A stretch of DNA of 64,000 nucleotides, from positions 186,001 through 250,000 of the forward strand of contig JARVGH010000004.1 of the NCBI GenBank assembly GCA_029762755.1. The letters are read 5' to 3'. Under the pieces are notes generated by a model, which saw nothing but the letters and a program-made list of their open reading frames with translations, was not told where the DNA came from and did not search any database. Shown here piece by piece: positions 1 through 7,405 of the stretch. Positions within the stretch are counted from its first letter, which is position 1. Each line of letters opens with the position of its first letter. This DNA comes from Candidatus Bathyarchaeum tardum (GTDB lineage Archaea; Thermoproteota; Bathyarchaeia; Bathyarchaeales; Bathyarchaeaceae). Made by a program: the position numbers and the translations under genes.

Positions 1-425
1 CTTCGTTGATGTGGAACCAAACATATGGAGGAACAAATCCTGACAAGGCTTATTCTTTGGTTGAGACGTCTGATGGAGGATACGCCATAGCAGGCTACAC
101 AACGTCTTTTGGAGCTGGAAACAGCGACTTTTGGTTGATTAAAACCGATATTCACGGGAATGTGGAGTGGAACCAAACATACGGAGGAGCAGAAGCTGAA
201 TATGCTCAATCGTTGGTTGAGACGTCTGATGGAGGATACGCCATAGCAGGCTACACAACGTCTTTTGGAGCTGGAAACAGTGACTTTTGGTTGATTAAAA
301 CCGATGAGATGGGTAATGTTCCAGAGTTTCCTTCATGGCTCTTTTTACCATTGTTTCTGGTTGCCACATCTTTTGCAGTAATTACAAAAAAGAAAGCATT
401 TTGTCGAGTTAAAAGAACTAATTAG
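1..425 (+). CDS. Repeat-containing surface protein with PEF-type C-terminal anchor (5' end outside window)
   Basis: The frame is open from the window edge, so only the C-terminal ~140 residues are visible. They contain two copies of a 52-residue unit (WNQTYGG ... SDGGYAIAGYTTSFG ... DFWLIKTD), a blade-like repeat common in secreted archaeal and bacterial beta-propeller-type proteins. The tail reads VPEFPS, then a hydrophobic stretch, then KKK: the layout of archaeal PEF-type sorting or anchor signals (motif, one TM helix, basic end). I infer an extracellular protein tethered to the cell surface. Ligand and role cannot be read from the sequence. The TAG stop is contributed by the first bases of the IS element that follows; in the reconstructed empty site the protein would run one residue further (Lys) to a TAA. 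Confidence 0.75.
   Translation, partial: SLMWNQTYGGTNPDKAYSLVETSDGGYAIAGYTTSFGAGNSDFWLIKTDIHGNVEWNQTYGGAEAEYAQSLVETSDGGYAIAGYTTSFGAGNSDFWLIKTDEMGNVPEFPSWLFLPLFLVATSFAVITKKKAFCRVKRTN
57..305 (+). repeat. Near-identical tandem coding repeat, 156-bp period
   Basis: Bases 57-149 and 213-305 are a 93-bp direct repeat that I read as differing at one position (agcgac versus agtgac). The weaker match extends to the preceding gtggaaccaaac at 11 and 167, which gives a 156-bp (52-codon) unit. Third-codon positions are conserved too, so this looks like a recent duplication or gene conversion and not only selection on the protein. Confidence 0.85.
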
Positions 426-1454
426 GGTGTGCACAATTCGCTTTTTATAGTTTTTATTGCTAAGTTATTCTTTGAGCAGTCTGGGCTGGCACCCGCGATG
501 CACCATTGATTTGGCGTCTAATGAGGGCTCCATAACCATTTGTCGTTGGGTCAAGCCCAATACTTGCTCACCGTCTTTAGGCTATTCTCGCCAAGTATCA
601 GCGCTTTGATCGCTTCCACATCATAGCTTATCAATCCAGCCATAACCATAGCCGTCTTCTTCACCAAACCCCTAGGCCTCACCCAACAACCCTTCAAAAC
701 ATTCGCTTTAAAATGCCCAATAAACTGCTCAACAAGATAACGCTTAGCCTTCAACAGTCCACTGGGCTCAATTTTGCGGCTTTTCCCTTTTCTGCGTGGA
801 TTATCAGCAATTACTGGCTTAGCAGCTATCCCCACGACAGCTTTAATGTTTTGCTTTGAGTCGTATCCAGCATCAGCCAACACAAAGTCAGCCTCCAAAT
901 CCTGTATCAGCCTTGGAAGAAATGGACCATCATAACGGTTACCCCTCGTAACTATCGCTCTTAGCGGCAAACCAAACTGGTTAACGACGGCATGCAGCTT
1001 AAAGCCTCTAAACTTTCCCCTGCTAGTAATGCCCAAACCTGCTTCTATATCGTACAAGTCTACCAGCGGTGTTGAGTCAACAACTGCAATCTTTGTTGGA
1101 CAAGCGAGTTGAAGCATGTCTGTTATCTTTAGGAAAGTCTGCTCCAAAATGTCAAGGAAGCGTCTCCACCATCTGCCAACAGTAGTTCTGTCAGGTACGG
1201 TGCTGCCTAATCCAAGCGTTTTAGCGATCCATTGATGTTTTTTGAGGTGTTCAACTACTCGCGTGTCATTGTCCAAGCCTTTGAGTCTAGCGTAGACTAG
1301 CACTCTTAGTGCCTTGACTGGTCCATAACCAGGGTTTCCTGGTCTTTTAGGCTCGGCTGGAACTATGGCTTTGTTGACGAAAAGCCTGACAACCTCACAG
1401 GCTTCCATAAAACAAAATATGACTTAAGAACACTTAAAATTGTGCACACCCCTA
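423..1454. mobile_element. IS element (IS5/IS4-type DDE) with terminal inverted repeats and 7-bp target duplication
   Basis: The termini are TAGGGTGTGCACAATT (423-438) and, read inward from the other end, TAGGGGTGTGCACAATT (1454-1438). They are the same except for one extra G at the right end. They are flanked by AACTAAT at 416-422 and again at 1455-1461, which looks like a 7-bp target-site duplication. One transposase gene lies between. Intact ends, an intact transposase and a perfect duplication suggest a recent insertion. The family is assigned from the transposase; the duplication length is not the classical 4 bp of the IS5 subgroup. Confidence 0.85.
551..1408 (-). CDS. IS5/IS4-type DDE transposase
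   Basis: A 285-residue transposase that would cut and rejoin the ends of its own IS. The catalytic triad is visible: Asp111 in VVDSTPL, Asp179 in LADAGYDS and Glu227 in YLVEQFIGHF, giving the spacing of DDE RNase H-fold transposases. The N-terminal ~100 residues contain the VPDRTTVGRW helix region typical of IS5-like proteins. The GKFRGFKLH stretch between the first two acidic residues is also characteristic. The frame is uninterrupted and starts at ATG shortly inside the right terminal repeat. No second open frame is present in the element. Confidence 0.92.
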   Translation of the reverse strand: MEACEVVRLFVNKAIVPAEPKRPGNPGYGPVKALRVLVYARLKGLDNDTRVVEHLKKHQWIAKTLGLGSTVPDRTTVGRWWRRFLDILEQTFLKITDMLQLACPTKIAVVDSTPLVDLYDIEAGLGITSRGKFRGFKLHAVVNQFGLPLRAIVTRGNRYDGPFLPRLIQDLEADFVLADAGYDSKQNIKAVVGIAAKPVIADNPRRKGKSRKIEPSGLLKAKRYLVEQFIGHFKANVLKGCWVRPRGLVKKTAMVMAGLISYDVEAIKALILGENSLKTVSKYWA

Positions 1455-1530
1455 AACTAATAAGTAAATCACGCCACCAACTCGGACAGCCATCCAAAGG
1501 GATCACTAGAATTCGACAAAAATATGTGAA

Positions 1531-1558
1531 ACAAAACCGGTGGTTCAAACGGTTTTGT
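1531..1558. terminator. Perfect 9-bp hairpin followed by T-rich sequence
   Basis: ACAAAACCG (1531-1539) pairs exactly with CGGTTTTGT (1550-1558) around a 10-nt loop. Before the IS insertion this lay shortly after the stop of the repeat protein gene, so it may have been its terminator. It now sits between the IS and the next gene. Confidence 0.5.
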
Positions 1559-1653
1559 AAAGCTACTCCCCGCTACCAACTCACACTAGGAACGTTTTAA
1601 CACTTGAATTTATTCCGATAATTCATTTTGTTAAATGAAAACCGTTCCATTGC

Positions 1654-1696
1654 AAGAACGACTCTGTTCTTCAGGGAGAGCTATACGGGTCAGCTC
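1654..1696 (+). other. Two small stem-loops in the leader of the 1722 gene
   Basis: AAGAAC (1654-1659) pairs with GTTCTT (1666-1671), and GAGCT (1678-1682) pairs with AGCTC (1692-1696). They lie just upstream of the preferred ATG at 1722 in a GC-richer patch. The longer reading frame would translate this patch; I treat it as untranslated leader because the downstream ATG begins a good signal peptide. Confidence 0.3.
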
Positions 1697-1721
1697 AATA
1701 GTTATTCATGTTGCTGAAAAC

Positions 1722-2255
1722 ATGGACAAAACGAAATTATTTGATGTTTTCTTTCTAATCATATTGAACCAAGTAGCTTTTTGTAGCATCAACGTTGTTT
1801 TTGCTTCTTCTGAAAATTGGGTTGAAGTTACTACATTAACTGGAGCGGGTGGTATTGGATCCACAAAATCCTTTACTATTGATCATGTTGATTGGAGAAT
1901 TAAATGGGAGATTGCACCAGGTAACAGTTCTGAAAGAACAGCCTTTCTGGCATATCTTTTCCCAGTAACTGGAATTAAAGGCAGTGAGCCATGGTTTGAA
2001 CAAATAGAACTTTATGGCACAGAAGAAACAACGGGGATATTAACCATCTATAACAATACTGGATCATTTTACATGGATGTTCTAACAGGAAATGTGGATT
2101 ACTACAAAATGATAATTGAACAAAACATCGATTCTGTCCCAGAATTTTCATCATTGATAATTCTTCCCTTGTTTGCAGTCGTGACACTAGCAGTTACAGT
2201 TTGCAAAAAAATTACTCAGGAGCAAAAAAGCAACTGTGACAAAAAACTAAATTAA
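1722..2255 (+). CDS. Secreted surface protein with PEF-type C-terminal anchor
   Basis: I do not recognise a named family. From ATG 1722 the protein opens with a signal peptide (MDKTKLFDVFFLIILNQ ... VFASS). A compact domain of ~120 residues follows with a NWVEV ... DWRIKWE core. The end is SVPEFSS, a hydrophobic helix and a KK-containing tail, the same anchor layout as the protein ending at 425. The longer frame from 1635 would put 29 non-hydrophobic residues before the signal peptide and was not chosen. A clear paralog sits at 57292-57684 and stops just where this anchor begins. Likely an extracellular, membrane-tethered beta-rich protein of unknown role. Confidence 0.75.
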   Translation: MDKTKLFDVFFLIILNQVAFCSINVVFASSENWVEVTTLTGAGGIGSTKSFTIDHVDWRIKWEIAPGNSSERTAFLAYLFPVTGIKGSEPWFEQIELYGTEETTGILTIYNNTGSFYMDVLTGNVDYYKMIIEQNIDSVPEFSSLIILPLFAVVTLAVTVCKKITQEQKSNCDKKLN

Positions 2256-2385
2256 AGAAATTTTTTGAAAAAAATATCACTGAAGACGGAAAAGTCAACA
2301 CAAACAGTCATAGACAATAATTTTTACTGTGGATTCCAAAAAAACCATACAGACCTGATTTTCTACCAACTAACACTTTGCCAGC

Positions 2386-2751
2386 TTATTTTTGTATAGA
2401 GATATTTTTTGTAGCCACTATATTAATACCTGTATCGAAAACGTTAGGAACAATTTCGTCTCCAATTTTCACTGGAGCTTCTACTTCAACTTTTGCCAGT
2501 AAGTCCATAACATCAAAAAGCCTGTCCTTTGGTATTGGTTTGTTAGTTCGCACACTTACAAGGGGTAAATGACCGTTTTTTACTTTCACAGTAGAGGTTA
2601 ACGTCCGTTCTGGGTTGGAAATTTCTTTTTCTGCATAATCCAATCCGACTTGGCAGCGGTTTCCTTCCACATTTTTTATTGTTTTTCCGTCACAGTCCAC
2701 AGTGAGGTAACAGCCCATAGGACATCCAATGCAAATCATTTCGGTTTTCAT
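2386..2751 (-). CDS. DUF1667 small Fe-S/zinc-type protein of the GlpA-like operon
   Basis: 121 residues. The N-terminus has CIGCPMGC plus a later Cys in GNRCQVG, the cysteine pattern of DUF1667 proteins. The rest (ERTLTSTVKVKNG ... PVSVRTNKPIPK-like segment) matches that family. DUF1667 proteins are usually the third gene after a GlpA-type dehydrogenase and an FAD/NAD oxidoreductase, exactly the order here. The gene overlaps the end of the upstream gene by 4 nt, so the two are probably co-translated. Role inferred: metal-cluster accessory or electron-transfer subunit. Confidence 0.85.
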   Translation of the reverse strand: MKTEMICIGCPMGCYLTVDCDGKTIKNVEGNRCQVGLDYAEKEISNPERTLTSTVKVKNGHLPLVSVRTNKPIPKDRLFDVMDLLAKVEVEAPVKIGDEIVPNVFDTGINIVATKNISIQK

Positions 2752-4001
2752 TTTTGTAGCACCTCTACTCTTAATCCAGAAATATCCGATGTTTCAGTTT
2801 TGCTAAGTTTTACTTTTATCATCTGAGCAGGATGAACCTTTCTAAACTTTTTAGTTTTCACCAATTTTTTCCCATCAAAAAACCCGATAGATGCATCCTG
2901 TGTTGGGCACAAGACTCGAAACAGCAACTCGACGTCAGAATTCTTGGATATGCAGTTGGGCAAAACATAGCACACTCCGTTACCTGCGTGGACAGTGATT
3001 CGTTGTAATTGTTTTTGGTTGCCAAGAACATATTCTGCAGCGCTTTTGCCTGCCTGTTCAGATTCCATTGTAACAAAGTCTACAACGTCGTGAACGTGCA
3101 AAACGTTTCCACAGGCAAAAACTCCGGGAACAGTCGTTTCTAGGTTTTCATTAACTATTGCGCCTCGGGTTACTGGATTTAGTTGTACACCGCAAGTTGT
3201 TGACAAGTCGTTTTCTGGAATCAAGCCCACAGATAAAAGAAGGGTGTCGCATTCGATTGTTTTTTCGGTTCCTTTGATGGTTTTTAGGTTCTCGTCAACT
3301 TCTGAGATTGTAACTGATTCTACCCTGTTTTGCCCATGAATTTCAGTAACCGTATGAGACAACATAAGAGGAATTCTGTAATCAATTAGGCATTGCTGAA
3401 TGTTTCGGGGCAGACCATTAGTATGGGACAAAATTTCAACCACAGCGTGAACATTAGCCCCCTCCAATGTTAGGCGGCGAGCCATTATCAAACCAATGTC
3501 TCCGGAACCCAGAATAACTACGTTTTTACCTACCATCACGTTCTTCAAGTTAATCAGATTCTGGGCAATCCCTGCAGTATAAACCCCTGCAGGACGAGTC
3601 CCCGGAATACAAATCTGACCACGGGTACGTTCTCGGCAACCCATGGATAGAATTACCGCTTTGGCATTAAAACAAATCAAACCCTTGGGACTAGCAACGA
3701 ACACCTGTTTTTCAGGCGTGATTTCAAGAACCATACAATTAAGCATACATGGAATTTGCAGCTCTTTAGCTTCGTCAATGTAACGTTGAGCGTACTCAGG
3801 TCCGGTTAAGTGCTCGTCGAATATCTCAAGACCAAACCCATCATGAATACACTGAGGAAGAATCCCCCCCAGCCAATCATTACGTTCAACGATAACCAAA
3901 TCGTTAATACCGTTTTTCTTGGCACTGATAGCAGCTGCAAGACCAGCAGGACCGCCCCCTATTACAACCAGATCTACGTTTCGAGAATCAATGTTACTCA
4001 T
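2748..4001 (-). CDS. FAD/NAD(P)-dependent oxidoreductase, second subunit of the GlpA-like complex
   Basis: 417 residues. The N-terminal dinucleotide-binding motif GGGPAG (residues ~16-21) and a second one, GSGDIG (~165), show a two-dinucleotide-fold flavoprotein. A late ATG-type motif, TVPGVFACGNV, fits FAD binding. It resembles the pyridine-nucleotide-disulfide-type subunit that accompanies glycerol-3-phosphate dehydrogenase-like GlpA proteins in Thermotoga and Firmicutes. The start overlaps the end of the GlpA-like gene by 8 nt, and the end overlaps the DUF1667 gene by 4 nt, forming a tight three-gene operon. I infer electron transfer between the GlpA-like flavin and NAD(P). Confidence 0.88.
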   Translation of the reverse strand: MSNIDSRNVDLVVIGGGPAGLAAAISAKKNGINDLVIVERNDWLGGILPQCIHDGFGLEIFDEHLTGPEYAQRYIDEAKELQIPCMLNCMVLEITPEKQVFVASPKGLICFNAKAVILSMGCRERTRGQICIPGTRPAGVYTAGIAQNLINLKNVMVGKNVVILGSGDIGLIMARRLTLEGANVHAVVEILSHTNGLPRNIQQCLIDYRIPLMLSHTVTEIHGQNRVESVTISEVDENLKTIKGTEKTIECDTLLLSVGLIPENDLSTTCGVQLNPVTRGAIVNENLETTVPGVFACGNVLHVHDVVDFVTMESEQAGKSAAEYVLGNQKQLQRITVHAGNGVCYVLPNCISKNSDVELLFRVLCPTQDASIGFFDGKKLVKTKKFRKVHPAQMIKVKLSKTETSDISGLRVEVLQK

Positions 4002-5478
4002 CTTTTGCGGTCTCCCGTAGGTCTTTGGTTTTTCCTATAAACATTGTAGAATCCAAATTTTTCAGTTTGATTTCTTCAGGACGCAAACCATACTCCTCTT
4101 TAAGAAGTTGCACGATTCGGGGTAAACAAAAACCTCCATGGCATCGACCCATTCCTGCACGGGTTCGGTATTTCACGGCAGCTAATGTTTTGTCAGAAAT
4201 TGGGTTATTTAGGGCATCCAAAACTTCCCGTTTGGAAACATGTTCACATCTGCAAACTATTTCACCATAGGCTGGGTCATTTTTGATTAAAGTAGCCTGT
4301 TCAGCACGTGAAGCTTCATGGAAAGGCATAATTCTTTTTCGGATAGGATTAAAATCAGCTTTTTGTTTCAGGTCCATTTTTTGGTTAATCATCTCAACTA
4401 TCATTTTGGCGATAGCAGGAGAAGATGTCAGCCCAGGTGACTCCATTCCAATCATGTTAATTAAGTTTTCAAGGTCTTCCTGAATGATGAAATCACGAGA
4501 AGTTTTCTCTTCAGGGGGAGTAATTTTAGACCGCACAGCAGAAAACCCATAAATTATCTCATTAAGAGGAATAGAAGGAAGCAAATCCTTTGCACCTTCA
4601 ATTAGTTGCTGAGCTTTTTCTTTGGTTGTTCTTGAATCTTCCCGTGAGTCAATGAATTCAGCGCTAGGTCCAATCAAGATGTTTCCAGAAGGCGTAGGGG
4701 TAAGATGAACTCCCAAAACTCCAGCAACTTTGGGCGGCACGGGATATATCATGCTGTTGATTAATCCGTTGCATTTCTTGTCCAGAATCAGATACTCGCC
4801 CCGACAGGGATACAGTTTGTAATTATCTAAACCAACCATCGCAGAGACTTTATCAGCATAAAGACCCGCACTGTTAACAATAATGTCAGTTTGGAAAACA
4901 CCTTTGTTAGTTGTTACTTCAAAACCGTTGTTTAACTGCTTAATTGCCATAACTTCGGTATTAACATGGACTTTCACACCATTGTTCAGGGCATTTTCTG
5001 CCAATGCAATAGCAAAAAGGTAAGGAGCAAAAATTCCAGCCACAGGAGAATACAAAGCGTAAAGCCCATCCATTTTAGGTTCCCGTTTTTTCAGTTCTTC
5101 TCCAGATATTATGGTTAACCCTTTGACTCCATTGCCTTCGCCCACTGCTTTTAGGTCGTCTAAATCATCGAGTTCTTCTTCGGTTCGAGCAACTACATGT
5201 TTTCCACACAAATTATAGGGTACATCAAGTTGCTTTGCTAATTCAGGAAACATTAATCGCCCTTCAACACATAACTTGGCTTTTAAACTGCCTTTTGGAT
5301 AATAGAGACCGGTATGCAAAACCCCACTGTTGCCTTTACTGACTCCTGAACCAACGTCAGTTTCTTTCTCGAGTAAAACTGTGTTAATATTGTATTTGGA
5401 TAATTCTCTTGCGATAGCACAGCCAATGACGCCAGCTCCGATTACCATCACTTCAGTTTTGCGGTTCATTTGAGTCAT
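3994..5478 (-). CDS. GlpA-like FAD-dependent dehydrogenase with BFD-type [2Fe-2S] domain
   Basis: About 494 residues from the chosen ATG at 5478. The N-terminal GAGVIGCAIARELS is the FAD-binding fold of the DAO family, and GNSGVLHTGLYYP matches glycerol-3-phosphate / 2-hydroxyglutarate dehydrogenases. The C-terminus carries a BFD-like [2Fe-2S] domain with CRCEH and, further on, CHGGFC. This domain order is that of GlpA-type anaerobic glycerol-3-phosphate dehydrogenases. The longer frame from 5565 adds 29 residues absent from the family. No glycerol kinase is in the window, so the substrate (glycerol-3-phosphate or another 2-hydroxy acid) is not certain. First gene of the operon. Confidence 0.85.
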   Translation of the reverse strand: MTQMNRKTEVMVIGAGVIGCAIARELSKYNINTVLLEKETDVGSGVSKGNSGVLHTGLYYPKGSLKAKLCVEGRLMFPELAKQLDVPYNLCGKHVVARTEEELDDLDDLKAVGEGNGVKGLTIISGEELKKREPKMDGLYALYSPVAGIFAPYLFAIALAENALNNGVKVHVNTEVMAIKQLNNGFEVTTNKGVFQTDIIVNSAGLYADKVSAMVGLDNYKLYPCRGEYLILDKKCNGLINSMIYPVPPKVAGVLGVHLTPTPSGNILIGPSAEFIDSREDSRTTKEKAQQLIEGAKDLLPSIPLNEIIYGFSAVRSKITPPEEKTSRDFIIQEDLENLINMIGMESPGLTSSPAIAKMIVEMINQKMDLKQKADFNPIRKRIMPFHEASRAEQATLIKNDPAYGEIVCRCEHVSKREVLDALNNPISDKTLAAVKYRTRAGMGRCHGGFCLPRIVQLLKEEYGLRPEEIKLKNLDSTMFIGKTKDLRETAKDE

Positions 5479-5774
5479 CTCTAGATCGTTACCAATAATA
5501 GAGGGAAAGAAAGCAAGGGCTCTAATAAAAACTATTTCAAAAAGGCAACAAAAGGAATTACTCATTTAGCAAACATTATTCGTTTAGTATTCCATTACTT
5601 TTGAAAAAGGGTTCAATTAACTAAATCAAAGTTAGAAAAACAGGATTTCTATAATGTTTTGATTCTGAATATGAATAGAAAATTTATAGCAATACATATT
5701 ATCCATCCATATGACTTAAATGCAATACTAAAACTCAATTGTAAGTAGAAGTAAAAGCGGGAAGTCAACCAAAA

Positions 5775-6107
5775 TTGAGCAACAGGTTTGACGCTGGAAA
5801 AGGTCAGAAAGACTGGAACATTTTCTTTGCCGACATCGTAGATGATTCACTGAAACAAGTTTTCAAAAAAGAGGGAACAAAAGTTATCTATGATTTTTTG
5901 GAAAAACAGGCTCAACTTAAATTGGAAGAGATAGCTAACAAACCCGAAGTTTTTTCAGACAATTTAGCCAAGTTGATGATGTCTGCATCAACCATAATCG
6001 AAAAACATATTCTCAAGAATTTGTATTCTGAACTAGGAATAAATTATGAAGAAAAAAAAGGTTATAAATTTGCAGATTACATAAAATATGCAAGGAGAGA
6101 GAATTGA
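5775..6107 (+). CDS. Small helical protein, NitrOD5-like domain
   Basis: 110 residues from a TTG start; no ATG is available near the N-terminus. The segment SLKQVFKKEGTKVIYDFLEK, then PEVFSDNLAKLM, then IIEKHILKNLYSELG resembles the NitrOD5 output-domain family of Thaumarchaeota and relatives, recognised from memory. No enzyme motif is visible. It precedes a stand-alone receiver protein on the same strand (85-bp gap), so a signalling partnership is plausible but inferred. Confidence 0.6.
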   Translation: MSNRFDAGKGQKDWNIFFADIVDDSLKQVFKKEGTKVIYDFLEKQAQLKLEEIANKPEVFSDNLAKLMMSASTIIEKHILKNLYSELGINYEEKKGYKFADYIKYARREN

Positions 6108-6192
6108 TGTTGCAGTTATTAGTTTTTTCTATTAATGTCAATGACCAAGTTCTGGCGTTAAAAGAAACTGACATAACAATGGAGGTGAAAAT

Positions 6193-6645
6193 GTGACAGA
6201 TCAAAAGCAAAAAATACTCATAGTTGAAGACGATAAAAACATACGGGAAACTATCCAAAGCATCCTTCAACAAAACGGATACGAAACTGACGTTGCAGAA
6301 ACAGGAAAAGAAGCTGAACAAAAAATAAAACAAAAATTTTACAATCTGGCATTATTAGACATCAAGCTACCTGACATTGAAGGCACCCAATTACTTACTA
6401 AAGTTCATGAATCCACACCAAAAACGGTAAAAATTATGGTCACAGGCTACCCCAGTCTTGAAAACTCAATTGAAGCCTTAAACTTTGGAGCAGACGCGTA
6501 CGTAACAAAACCAGTAAAACCTGCAAAATTGTTGACCCTTATAAGAGAAAAACTGGAAAAACAACTTCAAGAAGACCAGATGACAGAAAGCAAAGTTACA
6601 GATTGGATAAAAACAAGGGCACGGCAACTAGAAAACAACGAATGA
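6193..6645 (+). CDS. Stand-alone response regulator receiver protein
   Basis: 150 residues from GTG 6193, preceded by a strong ggaggtga Shine-Dalgarno. The receiver fold is complete: acidic pair Asp13-Asp14, phospho-acceptor Asp56 in ALLDIKLPD, Thr84 in MVTGY and Lys106 in VTKPVKP. After ~120 residues only a short charged helical tail follows, with no DNA-binding or enzymatic output domain. It would act by protein-protein contact. No histidine kinase is in the window; the neighbouring NitrOD5-like protein is a possible partner. Confidence 0.92.
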   Translation: MTDQKQKILIVEDDKNIRETIQSILQQNGYETDVAETGKEAEQKIKQKFYNLALLDIKLPDIEGTQLLTKVHESTPKTVKIMVTGYPSLENSIEALNFGADAYVTKPVKPAKLLTLIREKLEKQLQEDQMTESKVTDWIKTRARQLENNE

Positions 6646-6741
6646 TCTTTTTTAGAACATTTTTCAATATTATTCAGACCATCAAAGGTCTTAATTACTT
6701 TTTAGCCAGTAGAAAAGTTGGAGAACCTAATTTTAATTGGG

Positions 6742-7263
6742 ATGAATACAATGAGTTATGAAGATAAATGGAAAACATTGTCAGATTTACTTATTGAAAT
6801 CCAAAAGATGGGAGAAAAAATTCCGTCAAAGGTTATGAATGATTTGCGTTCAGCAAAAACCATAATTCAAGTTTTGAAACGTGATCCAAACCACATGGAA
6901 AGCCTCTCTCGGGTTGAAGTGTATCTGAAGAATGTTGAAGCCTATGCGGTTTTTGTTGCAGAAAAAAAAGGACCAAAAATGGTTCAAGATTGGTTAAAAA
7001 GAATAAATCAACCTGAAAAAAGAAACTGTACAAAATCGAGGGAAATTATAGTTGGACCAAAAGTTTCTCGAGATAAAAAATGGATTCGAATAAAACCGAC
7101 AGATGAATTGCGATTTGAAAATGTGCAAAAACTTTCAGAAAATGTTGAAGTGTCAGTTAAGGTTGAAGAAAACGGTGACATACTTGTTTTTGGAGATGAA
7201 AAAAACGTGAAAAGTTTTGTTAAAGCCATGGCGAAGCAGTTTCAGGCGTCCAGAAAGGGCTAA
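6742..7263 (+). CDS. DUF2096-like archaeal protein
   Basis: About 173 residues from ATG 6742; the next ATG at 6751 (MSYEDKW) is equally possible and the TTG at 6718 less so. The N-terminal half (SYEDKWKTLSDLLIEIQKMGEKIPSKVMNDLRSAKTI when read in short pieces) is helical and matches my memory of DUF2096, found only in archaea. The C-terminal half is beta-rich and charged. No catalytic residues can be assigned. Function unknown. It stands alone upstream of smc. Confidence 0.7.
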   Translation: MNTMSYEDKWKTLSDLLIEIQKMGEKIPSKVMNDLRSAKTIIQVLKRDPNHMESLSRVEVYLKNVEAYAVFVAEKKGPKMVQDWLKRINQPEKRNCTKSREIIVGPKVSRDKKWIRIKPTDELRFENVQKLSENVEVSVKVEENGDILVFGDEKNVKSFVKAMAKQFQASRKG

Positions 7264-7316
7264 TCGGGTTGTCTAAACTTTTGTATCAGTTAGTTTAATC
7301 AAATTTTTAAAACATA

Positions 7317-7328
7317 GCTTATTTATAG
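7317..7328 (+). promoter_or_regulatory. Likely TATA element for the smc-scpA-scpB operon
   Basis: GCTTATTTATAG lies ~80 bp before the smc start in an AT-rich gap and fits an archaeal TATA box. Start of transcription would fall near 7350. No direct evidence beyond sequence match. Confidence 0.4.
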
Positions 7329-7405
7329 AAGGTATTACAGAGAACTTGTGAATTAAAACAGGGTAATTCCCGTATATGCAAAAACCGAGGGCGAACTAAA
7401 GAAAG

